This document shows positions 32,439 through 43,100 of a stretch of DNA of 64,000 nucleotides, piece after piece (the first letter of the stretch is position 1; each line of letters starts with the position of its first letter). Location: assembly GCA_041725895.1 (NCBI GenBank), contig JBGRQA010000010.1, positions 123,435-187,434 on the forward strand, read 5' to 3'. This DNA is from JBGRQA01 sp041725895 (GTDB taxonomy: Bacteria; Bacteroidota; Bacteroidia; Bacteroidales; Marinifilaceae). The notes under the pieces were generated by a model. It was given only the letters and a program-made list of their open reading frames with translations. It was not told where the DNA came from and made no database searches. A program made the position numbers and the translations under genes.

Positions 32439-35400
32439 ATGACAAGACTTCAAACCATATATGAGAACCTTTCGGATGCAGAGAAGGGTTTGCTGTTTAC
32501 CATCGTATTGTTTCAACGAACCACCACCAAGAAAGAAGTGGAAGAATTGTACAAATTTCACTCCCAGGTGCAGGTTATAAAACTTCACGAAGTACGAAAA
32601 TGTATGGTCCACCTACAGCAACTGGGATTATTGGAGGAATTTTTCTCTCACAGCTTCCTATGCCGACCTGAATTGAGAGAGTATATTCTTTGGGATCATT
32701 TTCTGAACAAAAATGATTTATACAACAAAGTATACGAAGCATTGAAAAGCAATAAAGCATATCGAGTTAGTTTCTACTTCGATGAAGGAGCTCTTTATCG
32801 TGATTTTAAAACCAATGTCCTACGCAAAAACACAGCAGAAGTAAGCAAATTACTTGACAATTATGCCGAAGAATTAAGCGCCAACCTCTCCTATGAATTT
32901 TGGGACCTCATTTTTGCCGAAAAAATTCCCGGACTGCTGGAGGCCATGAAGCAACTGATTCCCTTTTTCGCCACAAACTACATCCAAAAAAGCTTTGAGC
33001 AGTTGCATCCAATTGTAGACGTCTCCTTTTTTCCACCACAATATCGCGATTACATTCGTCCACACTTGAATTTCTTCAGTATCATTTGTGGAAAGGTAAA
33101 TTCAGAGTCAACTTCTACAAACCCTACACTTAAGGCTTCAGAGGAATTTTTAGCCGGAAATAAGAAGCAAGCCCTGGCCATACTGGAGCAATTAATGCTG
33201 GATTATCAGAATCATCATAAAACCAAAAAAAAATACCTTGCCAAATTTTCCGGAATCTTGTATTCCCTGCTTCTTTTTACAGAGGAGCAACCTGATTTAT
33301 CACTCTTGCGTCCCTTAATCAACAATGGTATAAAGCTGCAAAAAGATTCTGTATGGGAAGCCTACTACGGCCCTCTGCAGTGGCTGGTAAAATACAAGGA
33401 ACAAAAAATAAAACTATACGAGAACGAGAAATTCATTCATGCCTCCGATCCACTAGTTCGATTTATCGCATACATCTGCCAGTTCATTGCCGACAAAGAT
33501 TCCCTGACCGAATACGAAGAGGAGATCAGGAACTTTAGTGAAAAAGCGTTTCAAAACGGCTACCAATGGATGGCAGTGGAATTGAATTACATTCTAAACA
33601 AACTGGATAAGCCCAACAATTCCAAAATAGAAGAACTTAGTATTACTCCTCTCTGCAGCCATTTTACTGTAAAAGAAAAATGGGAGGAGAGCTTAAATGC
33701 CCTACTGAATTTAGAGCAGAAAAAGCCAAAAGCAGGAAGTTCCGAAACAAAAGCACGCATTCTTTGGGAAGTAAATTTCAAATACCATCAAATAACGCCA
33801 ATTGAGCAGAAATTGCAGAAAAACGGAAACTGGTCAAAAGGACGTGAAATTTCTTTGAAAAGACTCAAGGATACACCTCCTGCTTACCTGAGTGAACAGG
33901 ATCTAAAAGCTGCCAATAGCATCTCCAAATACCGAGGCTACTACAATTACGAATATGATATCAATTTTCAAAAGACCTTACCCCTGTTGGTTGGGCACCC
34001 TTGCCTTTACAAAGGAGACAACAGGGATTACCCTATTGAACTGATCCGTCAGGAACCGGAAATATTAGTAAGTAAGGAAAAGAATCATTACTGTATCGAA
34101 TTGCCCGAACTATTCTTTTCCGATCAATTTGAAGTGATTGAAGAGAGTCTCACCCGCTACATTCTAGTTCTCCCCAATGAGAAGCAAATGAAAATAGCAA
34201 GGGCCATTGGAATCCCAAAACTGAAGGTCCCAATAGAGGCAAAAGAGAAACTGGAGGCCAGCATTAAGAGTATCAGCTCACAAATTACTATTAATTCCGA
34301 TTTCATTCAGGACAACATCCCCTTTATCGAAGCTGATACAAGCCCATTTATTCAAATTGTACCTCTAAACATCGGATTACGGGGAAAAATCCTGATGCGC
34401 CCACTGGGAGAAAAAACAAGTTGTTTTGAACCGGGAGAAGGTCGCCCCAATGTAATAGGGGAAAAAGAGGGACAGAAAGTACAAACCAGGAGAGATCTCG
34501 AAAAGGAGAAGGAAGAGGTTCAGCAGCTTTTTGAGAATTGCCCGACACTTGGCGACTATTTTGATTATGCCGATGCAATGGACTGGGAATCCCCAATGGA
34601 TTGTCTTGAGCTTCTGGCTGAACTCAAAGCCGCCAACATACCAGTAGAATGGCCCAAAGGTGAAAGAATCAAACTAGCCTCAGGAAGAGCTTCCTTTGAC
34701 AATCTTAAACTCCAGGTAAAGAAACAAAGAGATTGGTTTAGCTTCGACGGAACTTTGGAAGCAAATGAAAACTTAACACTCGACCTGAAAAAACTTCTTA
34801 AACTATCCTCTCAATCAACAAAGGGATTCCTTCAATTGGACGATGGCAGTTACCTGGAAATCACAAAAGGATTGAGAAAACAACTGGCTCAGTTGAATAC
34901 AATATCTGTTGGGGAGGATGAAATTCTGGTTCATCCCCTGGCTCAGGCAGCTGTAAAAGACCTTACAGAACAGGCTAAGAATCTGAGCACAGATAAGCAT
35001 TGGATTCAACAGTTAAAAAATTACGAAACAAGCCGGAACCTGTCCCCACTAGTTCCCAAAACCTTGCAAGCAGAACTTCGTCCCTACCAAAGAGATGGGT
35101 TTGAATGGATGTCGAAACTGGCTGCATGGGGTGTGGGGGCCTGTTTGGCCGATGATATGGGATTGGGTAAAACCATTCAAACCATCGCCCTACTATTGGA
35201 AAGAGCCCAGGATGGAGCGGCATTGGTAGTAGCTCCCGCCTCGGTTTGCAGCAACTGGTACAACGAAATCAGGAAATTTGCTCCCAGCCTTACCCCAATT
35301 CTACTACATCAACAAAACCATGGCAAAGTAGAGGAACCGGAAGCTTTCCATATAATTTTGGCAAGTTACGGCCTGCTTACCACACGAAAAGAACTTGTGA

Positions 35401-36452
35401 AGGAGAATCATTGGCATACCATTGTTTTGGACGAAGCCCATGCCATAAAGAATACCAGCACACAACGATACAAATCAGCGATGCAATTGCAGGGAAATTT
35501 CAAATTGTTGACCACAGGAACTCCAATTCAAAATCACCTGGGAGAACTATGGAGTCTGTTCAACTTTATCAATCCCGGTCTTTTGGGCAGCAATCAACAA
35601 TTTGCCGAACGTTTTATTTATGCTACATCAGATGCGCAAGCCCGAAAAAAGAAAAACCATCTAAAACAGTTGATCCAACCATTCATTTTGCGCCGCACCA
35701 AACAACAAGTTCTGGACGATCTGCCTGAAAAAACAGAAATCACCCTCGAAGTAGAGATGAGTGAGCAGGAAAAAGCATTGTATGAAGCCCTGCGACTTCA
35801 AGCTGTGGAGAATCTTGAAACCAAAGATGATAACGGCAAGAGCAATAAACACATCAAAATTCTGGCTGAAATCACCAAATTGCGACAGGCATGTTGTCAT
35901 CCGAAACTGGCTGTTAAGGATAGCACATTAAGCAGCTCCAAGCTGGCCATTTTCCTGCAAACAATCAACGAATTGCGAGAAAACAATCACCGGGTTCTGG
36001 TCTTCAGTCAATTTACCTCCTACCTGCATTTGGTACAAGGGGAACTGGACAAAAGGAGAATTCACTACCAGTATCTTGATGGAGCCACACCTCTAAAAGA
36101 GAGAGACAAACGGGTAAAAGCCTTTCAGGCAGGAGAAGGCGATCTCTTCCTTATCAGCTTGAAAGCAGGAGGCCTGGGCTTGAATCTGACGGCTGCCGAT
36201 TATGTAATTCACCTGGATCCCTGGTGGAATCCGGCTATCGAAGATCAGGCATCCGACCGGGCCCATCGCTACGGTCAAACAAGACCGGTAACTATCTACC
36301 GTTTGATTACCAAAGGTACAATTGAGGAAAAAATTGTGAAACTGCATCATACCAAAAAGGAACTGGCCGATACCCTTTTGGAGGGAACCGATCAGGGAAC
36401 CAAACTCTCCTCTGAAGAGCTATTAAAAATCCTGATGGAAGAAATAGGTTAA
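32439..36452 (+). CDS. SNF2-family helicase-like ATPase
   Basis: 1337 residues. The C-terminal 500 residues form a complete SNF2 motor: Walker A in DDMGLGKTIQT (about 905), DEAH in LDEAHAIKN (about 997), TGTPIQNHLGELWSLFNFINPG, and the second lobe with LKAGGLGLNLTAADYVIHLDPWWNPA and RAHRYGQ (about 1273). The N-terminal 850 residues are mostly helical, with no zinc-binding SWIM motif that I can see, and are not assigned. Bacterial SNF2 proteins of this kind translocate on DNA and remodel protein-DNA or RNA-polymerase complexes; the role of this one is unknown. It is a single gene ended by a strong terminator at 36472. Confidence 0.9.
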   Translation: MTRLQTIYENLSDAEKGLLFTIVLFQRTTTKKEVEELYKFHSQVQVIKLHEVRKCMVHLQQLGLLEEFFSHSFLCRPELREYILWDHFLNKNDLYNKVYEALKSNKAYRVSFYFDEGALYRDFKTNVLRKNTAEVSKLLDNYAEELSANLSYEFWDLIFAEKIPGLLEAMKQLIPFFATNYIQKSFEQLHPIVDVSFFPPQYRDYIRPHLNFFSIICGKVNSESTSTNPTLKASEEFLAGNKKQALAILEQLMLDYQNHHKTKKKYLAKFSGILYSLLLFTEEQPDLSLLRPLINNGIKLQKDSVWEAYYGPLQWLVKYKEQKIKLYENEKFIHASDPLVRFIAYICQFIADKDSLTEYEEEIRNFSEKAFQNGYQWMAVELNYILNKLDKPNNSKIEELSITPLCSHFTVKEKWEESLNALLNLEQKKPKAGSSETKARILWEVNFKYHQITPIEQKLQKNGNWSKGREISLKRLKDTPPAYLSEQDLKAANSISKYRGYYNYEYDINFQKTLPLLVGHPCLYKGDNRDYPIELIRQEPEILVSKEKNHYCIELPELFFSDQFEVIEESLTRYILVLPNEKQMKIARAIGIPKLKVPIEAKEKLEASIKSISSQITINSDFIQDNIPFIEADTSPFIQIVPLNIGLRGKILMRPLGEKTSCFEPGEGRPNVIGEKEGQKVQTRRDLEKEKEEVQQLFENCPTLGDYFDYADAMDWESPMDCLELLAELKAANIPVEWPKGERIKLASGRASFDNLKLQVKKQRDWFSFDGTLEANENLTLDLKKLLKLSSQSTKGFLQLDDGSYLEITKGLRKQLAQLNTISVGEDEILVHPLAQAAVKDLTEQAKNLSTDKHWIQQLKNYETSRNLSPLVPKTLQAELRPYQRDGFEWMSKLAAWGVGACLADDMGLGKTIQTIALLLERAQDGAALVVAPASVCSNWYNEIRKFAPSLTPILLHQQNHGKVEEPEAFHIILASYGLLTTRKELVKENHWHTIVLDEAHAIKNTSTQRYKSAMQLQGNFKLLTTGTPIQNHLGELWSLFNFINPGLLGSNQQFAERFIYATSDAQARKKKNHLKQLIQPFILRRTKQQVLDDLPEKTEITLEVEMSEQEKALYEALRLQAVENLETKDDNGKSNKHIKILAEITKLRQACCHPKLAVKDSTLSSSKLAIFLQTINELRENNHRVLVFSQFTSYLHLVQGELDKRRIHYQYLDGATPLKERDKRVKAFQAGEGDLFLISLKAGGLGLNLTAADYVIHLDPWWNPAIEDQASDRAHRYGQTRPVTIYRLITKGTIEEKIVKLHHTKKELADTLLEGTDQGTKLSSEELLKILMEEIG

Positions 36453-36471
36453 TTGAGAATAGAAAATCAAG

Positions 36472-36516
36472 CAGAGATGAAATAATCCACGAAAAAATAG
36501 AATTATTTCATCTCTG
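36472..36516. terminator. Long bidirectional hairpin between convergent helicase and AddA-like genes
   Basis: CAGAGATGAAATAAT (36472-36486) pairs perfectly with ATTATTTCATCTCTG (36502-36516): 15 bp, 15-base loop. It lies 19 bp after the helicase stop and 47 bp from the convergent AddA-like stop. Confidence 0.75.
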
Positions 36517-36563
36517 GGTAGCAGAAAATTTATTTTCAACAAAATCAGAACAAGTATTCCGGG

Positions 36564-39500
36564 TTACACTTTCTCTACTTCTCCCATTTTTCCATACAAG
36601 ATGTACCCTTCTACACGAGTAAAACCCATACGGGTGAGCAATTCCTTATAGCCCAGAACTTGTTTTCGATAGCTTTTGCTCTTCTTTTTCCCAAATTTAT
36701 AATCGATTACAATAGCATGATCATCTTTTACAATTACCCTATCGGGACGTTGACTGGAATTGCGCCCCAATAAAATATCCCTTTCATTGATCACTTTCCA
36801 ATCTTTGGAATACCACGAGGCGATTTCTTCCCTATCGAGTAATTTTTCTGCAAAAATTTTCACTTCATTTGCCTGTTCCAGATCCAGTTTCCCTTCAAAC
36901 TGGAGTTTTCGAAGAGCTCCGTCCAAATCCTCCCGGTAACGAATCAGTTCGAACAATTCATGCAGAATATTTCCTCTACTGATAGGTGCAATCTCATCCA
37001 CCGACTCTGTTTCGGAAAAATCAAAATACTCTCCGGCATGACACTTCAACACCAAACGCTCGTCCAACAAGTGCGCTGGATATTCCTCCATACGCAACTT
37101 CTCCTCTTCTTGCGATACTGCATCCTGAAGAATAAGTTCTCCCCATTCAAAACACTGATCTTCGTTGTTCCATCCTTCCGATAGCTGAACAATTGGTGGT
37201 TCGGCATTTGATGCTGGAAAGTTTTGGGCATTGTTGTATACGAAATACATCAAATCGGAAATCCCCTTCAGCCCCTTACTTTTTTCGGATGGTTTCGGCG
37301 AAAAGGTCCACAGCATCTCCTCTGCCCGGGTTGTTGCAACGTACAAAAGATTGATATTGTCCACAAATGCCTGCAATTGCTCCCGGAAATACTCCTTGTA
37401 GTAGATGGTATCTTTCAAAGTAGTGCCATAACGTACCGGAAGCACATCCAGCATATTAAAACCTTCCTCCCGGGGTTGACACCAAAGAATATTGGAATGC
37501 AACGGATTGTTGTCCAGCTCCCACGAACAGAAAGGTAGCAATACTGCTTTAAACTCCAAGCCCTTGGATTTGTGTATGGTCATAATACGAATGGCATCCT
37601 GCTGATCGGATACCGAGATAACCTCCTTGTTCTTACGCTCCTCCCACCAATCGAGAAATGAGGCCAAATCAGGGGTTTCTCCTTTAGTAAAACCTAAAAC
37701 AAGATCCTGAAACGCCTGCAAATACGGAAAATCTTTTGAATTTGCCTGCAAATCAAACATAGCAATCAACTCCTCAATCATATCGTAAAGTGGCAATCGC
37801 TTAAGCTCTTCTATACGATTTACAAAAGTGTCAGGAAGCAAAGATTTAAAATCATTGGATAGCTCTCCTGAAAGGTTGTACAACTCATCAAGATCTATTT
37901 CATCCTTTTGACGAATGTAACGATGGTATTCCTGAATCAGAAAAGCCCGGTTGATTTTATTATCCGGTGTAACAAAATACTGGAGGATATGCACCAAAAA
38001 GCTTACCACCGGGGAATTCTTCACAAAAAGAGAATCGTTGGATATCAAGTCAAAATTGTATCCCGGTTTTGCGGCTGAACTGTTCTTGTAAGCCATCAAT
38101 GCATCTGCCACCGCACGTCCTTCCGAAGCTTTCCGAACCAAAATGGCAATATCTCCAGCCCTATAATTCATATCCTGCAATTGTTCCACCAGGGATGGAA
38201 GTTTCGCCAAAACCTTTTCGTTCCACTTTTCATCCTCATCATTGGTAAGGAATTCAGAGCAGATGTAGCCACCTTTCTTTTTTTCATTATCCGGAAAATT
38301 CTGGTATACATCCTTGTAGGCATTTACAATCTTCTCCATTTCCTCCTCCAAAGTATCCTGTAGATTATCGGAAATTTCACCATTGTAATGCTCCTGTAAA
38401 ACCTGTGAAGCAACACCATAAAAGGCATTATTGAAATCAATCACATTCTTTCGGCTTCGCCAATTGGAATCCAGGGTAAGAGCATTGGTCCCCATCACAT
38501 GGAAATCCTTATCCAACTGCTCCGACAACAATTTCCAGTCCCCATTTCTCCAACGATAGATGGACTGCTTTACATCGCCTACCACAAGGCTACGCTGATC
38601 CTCGGCAAGGGAATTACCAACAAGGGGACGAAAATTATCCCATTGCATTCGGGAAGTATCCTGAAACTCATCTATCATGAAATGCTGATATACATTCCCT
38701 ATTTTCTCGAAGATAAAAGGGGTGTCATTGTTCTCAATAATATCTCGCAGCAAACGGCTGGCATCCGAAAGCAAAAAGATATTCTCCTCATTGGTATACT
38801 CCTGAATCTTTCTGGAGATATCGGTTAGAATCCCAAGGGTATAAATATAATTAATGGTTTTCTCAATAGAGTTATAATACTGATAATTATCATCGTAATA
38901 CTCCACCGCCTGTTTGGCCAAATCATTTAATCCGTTGGACCAAGCCGTTTCAATTGCCACTTTCAACTCCGAGGAAGCCTTCTTGGCATACCACTTATCC
39001 GGATTATCAATTGCTTCCCGAACTCTCTTCCCGGGTTCAGGATCACGATCTTCTAAAGTTGCCAAATACCCACCAACACCAGATTTTCCATAAGGGAAAT
39101 CCTCTATGGATAATCCCTGCTGCTGTAGAATAGAACGTACCTTTTCTCCTATTTGCTTAAAATTGGTTTCAAACTCCTCCTTTGCCTTTTGCAAACCGGA
39201 ACGATAAGCTGCTAAAAACTTCTTATCAGAAAGTTTCTGAATCAAAACGGAATCAAAAGATTTAAAATCCTCCTTGAATACTTCGGTTCCCAACTCAAAT
39301 ATATCCTTCTTAAAGCTCCAGCTTTTCCCCTCCTGTATTTTCGATTCAGCAAAGCGGGTCAACCAGGCTCGAAGACTTTTGTCCTCCTCCAAATCCACAA
39401 AAAGGTTGTCGATTACCTGCCCAAGCACCTTCCCCTGATCCAATTCAATATTGTACCCCATCTGCAAACCAATTTCACGGGTAAAGGAACGAACTACCTT

Positions 39501-39836
39501 TTGAAAAAAGCTATCAATAGTAGTCACTGAAAAACGGGAGTAATCGTGCAACAAACGTTGTAAGATATCTTTAGCACGCTGCTGCAGTTCAGAAACAGAA
39601 AGTGAAAATTGCTCCCGGAGCTCATCGGCATACCCTGACTTTTTTCCCTTTGCCAACAGATTTATTTCCTTCAGGATACGAGACTTCATTTCATCGGTTG
39701 CCTTATTGGTAAAAGTAACCGCCAGAATGTTCCGGTAACTCGAAGGTTCATCAAACAAAAGAGTTAGGTATTCCCTGGTAAGGGTATAGGTTTTTCCCGA
39801 TCCGGCCGAGGCTCGGTAGATATTTAGTTTCGACAT
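36564..39836 (-). CDS. AddA-like UvrD-family helicase with RecB-type nuclease domain
   Basis: 1090 residues. Helicase motif I is at the extreme N-terminus (RASAGSGKTYT, GSGKT 12-16), then LAVTFTNKATDEMKSRI, the Walker B-like MIDEFQDTSRMQW, GDVKQSIYRWRNGDW, and motif V/VI segments TIHKSKGLEFKAVLLPF and LYVATTRAEEM. The C-terminal PD-(D/E)XK nuclease core is RPDRVIVKDDHAIVIDYKFG (Asp plus DYK). This is the AddA (or RecB) type of break-processing subunit and would pair with the AddB-like protein encoded at 12939. The two genes are often neighbours in related genomes but here lie about 21 kb apart. It has its own -7 box at 39857. Confidence 0.88.
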   Translation of the reverse strand: MSKLNIYRASAGSGKTYTLTREYLTLLFDEPSSYRNILAVTFTNKATDEMKSRILKEINLLAKGKKSGYADELREQFSLSVSELQQRAKDILQRLLHDYSRFSVTTIDSFFQKVVRSFTREIGLQMGYNIELDQGKVLGQVIDNLFVDLEEDKSLRAWLTRFAESKIQEGKSWSFKKDIFELGTEVFKEDFKSFDSVLIQKLSDKKFLAAYRSGLQKAKEEFETNFKQIGEKVRSILQQQGLSIEDFPYGKSGVGGYLATLEDRDPEPGKRVREAIDNPDKWYAKKASSELKVAIETAWSNGLNDLAKQAVEYYDDNYQYYNSIEKTINYIYTLGILTDISRKIQEYTNEENIFLLSDASRLLRDIIENNDTPFIFEKIGNVYQHFMIDEFQDTSRMQWDNFRPLVGNSLAEDQRSLVVGDVKQSIYRWRNGDWKLLSEQLDKDFHVMGTNALTLDSNWRSRKNVIDFNNAFYGVASQVLQEHYNGEISDNLQDTLEEEMEKIVNAYKDVYQNFPDNEKKKGGYICSEFLTNDEDEKWNEKVLAKLPSLVEQLQDMNYRAGDIAILVRKASEGRAVADALMAYKNSSAAKPGYNFDLISNDSLFVKNSPVVSFLVHILQYFVTPDNKINRAFLIQEYHRYIRQKDEIDLDELYNLSGELSNDFKSLLPDTFVNRIEELKRLPLYDMIEELIAMFDLQANSKDFPYLQAFQDLVLGFTKGETPDLASFLDWWEERKNKEVISVSDQQDAIRIMTIHKSKGLEFKAVLLPFCSWELDNNPLHSNILWCQPREEGFNMLDVLPVRYGTTLKDTIYYKEYFREQLQAFVDNINLLYVATTRAEEMLWTFSPKPSEKSKGLKGISDLMYFVYNNAQNFPASNAEPPIVQLSEGWNNEDQCFEWGELILQDAVSQEEEKLRMEEYPAHLLDERLVLKCHAGEYFDFSETESVDEIAPISRGNILHELFELIRYREDLDGALRKLQFEGKLDLEQANEVKIFAEKLLDREEIASWYSKDWKVINERDILLGRNSSQRPDRVIVKDDHAIVIDYKFGKKKSKSYRKQVLGYKELLTRMGFTRVEGYILYGKMGEVEKV

Positions 39837-39856
39837 AGCAACAGGTAAAATTTATG

Positions 39857-39864
39857 CAAAAATA
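39857..39864 (-). promoter_or_regulatory. -7 box of the AddA-like gene
   Basis: TATTTTTG in the leftward direction, an exact TAnnTTTG, 20 bp before the ATG. No convincing -33 element. Confidence 0.45.
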
Positions 39865-39911
39865 CCAATAATTTTCCGACCCGTCATCATTACCATAATT
39901 CTCCAAATATA

Positions 39912-39938
39912 AAACAGGACCTGTTTAAGTATACTTAA
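39912..39938. promoter_or_regulatory. Overlapping palindromes between addA-like and subtilase genes
   Basis: AAACAGG-A-CCTGTTT (39912-39926) overlaps TTAAGTATACTTAA (39925-39938), a perfect 14-bp palindrome. They lie 76 bp upstream of the AddA-like start and 226 bp upstream of the first subtilase. The rest of the 327-bp intergenic region is A+T rich without other structure. Such compact symmetry suggests a dimeric repressor site. Confidence 0.45.
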
Positions 39939-40163
39939 CATTTTAAGGGGTGTTTACCAAAAATTAAACTTTACCAATATTCATTTCTGCATTTTTTTTC
40001 AATAACCAACTGCTGATTTAATCAACCTTTGAAAAAGATTTACCCCACAGTCAACAATCATAATAAAATTACCACTAACTCTTTGTATTTCAATTCAGAA
40101 AAAAAGAAATAAATTAAATAGAGTAATAATAAAACACACAAAATTCACTTAAACCATTCAATT

Positions 40164-43100
40164 ATGAGAAATTTTACTCTATTACTTGTCCTGCTCTTTC
40201 TGTTTCAGGCAGGAGTAGCTCAAAAACGTGAAATCAACTCCGATGGAAATTACAAAAAGGTGATTCGCGTAAAATTTAACAATGAGTTTTTACCCAAAGT
40301 TGATGCCCTGTCAAGTAGATTAGAACAGGGACACAAGCTAAAAGCCCAGTCTCAACTTGGTTATGTTGTGACAAACATGAAAGCCGTTGACCAATTGAAC
40401 CAAGACTTTAGAACGGTAAAAATGAAGCGTGTATTCAGACATGCTGGTAAACATGAAGCCAAACACCGTGAATTTGGTCTTCACCTGTGGTACGAATTGG
40501 AGTTCAATGCCGACATTCCGGTGAATCAACTACTCCAATCCTACAAGAACTTATCAGAGGTTGAGATTTCAGAACCAATTAGGGAAGCCAAATTAAAAGG
40601 AAACAATATTAAAACTCTCCCGACTCCTTCAGCTACAGCAGCTACTTCCTCCCTTAGTGGAGCACCAAATGATCCAAGATTCGTGGATCAATGGCACTAT
40701 GAAAACACTGGACAAAATGGAGGTACTGTGGGTTGCGATATCAGCCTATTAGAAGCCTGGACCTTGGAAACTGGGAATTCCAATGTTATCGTGGCAATCG
40801 AAGACGGAGGTATCGATTTTGATCATGAAGACCTTGCTGGGAATATGTGGATCAATTCGGGAGAAATCGCAGGGAATGGTATCGACGATGACAACAATGG
40901 ATATGTAGACGATGTATACGGATACAACTTTGCAGAAAACAAAGGGGAAATATCGGTAGGAGATCATGGCACCCACGTTGCGGGTACTGTTGCTGCAGAA
41001 ACAAACAACGGTATTGGAGTTGCAGGAGTAGCCGGTGGAACAGGAAATAATGATGGGGTTCGCCTTATGTCCTGTAATGTATTCGCATCTTCTACCAGTG
41101 GTGGATTTGCGGAAGCCTATACCTACGCGGCCGATAATGGGGCTGTTATATCCCAAAACAGCTGGGGATACACTAGTAAGGGAGCTTACGAACAAGCTGT
41201 ACTGGATGCCATTGACTATTTTATAGCAAACGCAGGCGGCTCTGATAAGGCTATGAATGGCGGTCTGGTTATTTTTGCTGCCGGAAATGATGATTCATCC
41301 GGAGAATGGTACCCAGGCTTCTACGATAGCACACTCTCTGTAGGTGCCACTAACTGCAAGGACGAAAAATCCTGGTACTCCAATTACGACACATGGGTTG
41401 ATATTTCCGCTCCGGGAGGAGAATTGGTTTCATCCAATACAGACCCAACAGCCATTCACTCCACATTGCCCAACAACCAGTATGGTGTAATGCAGGGAAC
41501 TTCAATGGCATGTCCTCATGTTTCTGGTGTAGCCGCCCTAATCGTTTCCAAATTCTATGGTAACATTACACCACAAGAGGTATGGAACAAATTGGTCAAT
41601 ACAACCGATAACATTGATGCCACCATTCCAAGTTACCTTGGTAAAATGGGAAGCGGTAGAATGAATGCCTTTGCTGCTTTGGACGACGGAAATCCTCCGG
41701 CCACACCTACCGGACTTGTAGCCACCAACGTAAAAGCAACCTCTTTTGATCTGCAATGGGATGCAACAACCGGTGCAGCCTCCTTCGACGTACAAATCAG
41801 AGAAAATGGGGGAACCTGGTCTACATTCTCAGCTTCTACCAATAAATACTCCTATACCAATGCTACTGCAGAAACAACCTACCAATTCCAGGTTAGAGCA
41901 GTAAACAGCGCAGGGACAAGTGCCTACACTACGACAGGAAGTGTCACTACTCCAGCCTTGCCCCCAATCCCGGCAATACCTGCTGGTATTACCGCCTCAA
42001 ACATCACCTCCGATTCATTTACACTGAATTGGAACGAGGCAGCCAATGCCTACAGTTACGATATTCAGGTTAGACCGTTAGGGGGAAGCTGGACAGATTA
42101 CAACACCCCAAACTTAACTTTGGACATTACGGGGCTTGATGCACTTACCACCTATGAATATCAGGTAAGAGCCACCAATGTAACAGGGAACAGTAATTAT
42201 TCTGCAATAGAATCGGTTACTACAGAGGAAGCACCTTTAATCTATTGCACATCAGAAGGAAAAAATTGCACCTACGAATGGATTAGTGAAGTAATAGTAG
42301 GAACATTTACCAATTCTTCCGGAGCGTCAGGTTATTCTGATTTCACCTCACAAGTAATCGATTTAACCGCCGGTTCCACTTATGCAATCTCCTTATCTCC
42401 CGATTATTCCGGAACCAGTTATAGTGAATATTGGAAAATATGGATAGATTACAACCATGATGGAATTTTTAATGATGCCGAGGAATTAGCATTTGATGCA
42501 GGATCAATGAGTAAAACAACTGTTACGGGCAATATTACGATTCCAGCCAATTTAGAAGTAACCACAAGAATGCGCGTGAGTATGAAATACAATGGCGCCT
42601 CCACTTCTTGTGAAACCTTCACTTACGGAGAAGTAGAAGATTACAAGGTAAACATTACAACTGGCGTAGTGACTCCTCCTGTAACTCCAGTGGGTTTGTC
42701 TGCCAGCAACATCACAACCAATTCTTTTACACTCAGCTGGAATTCCGTAAGCAATGCAACATCTTACGATCTTCAAATTAGAGAGCAGGGAGGCAATTGG
42801 AATACAATCAATACAACAGGCCTAAACTATGATTACACAGGTGCCAGCCCACAAACCTCTTACGAATTCCAGGTACGGTCTAACAACAGCGCTGGTTCAA
42901 GTAATTACACAACAACCCAAAGCCTGATCACGAATTCATTACCTATTCCAGCTGTACCCGATGGCCTGACGGCAAGCAACATCAGCACATCAACCTTTAC
43001 ACTAAACTGGAATTCGGTTTCTAATGCGGACTCCTACAATGTTCAAATCCGGGAAAACGGAGGAACCTGGTCTACTTACCAGAGTAGCTCAACACAATAC

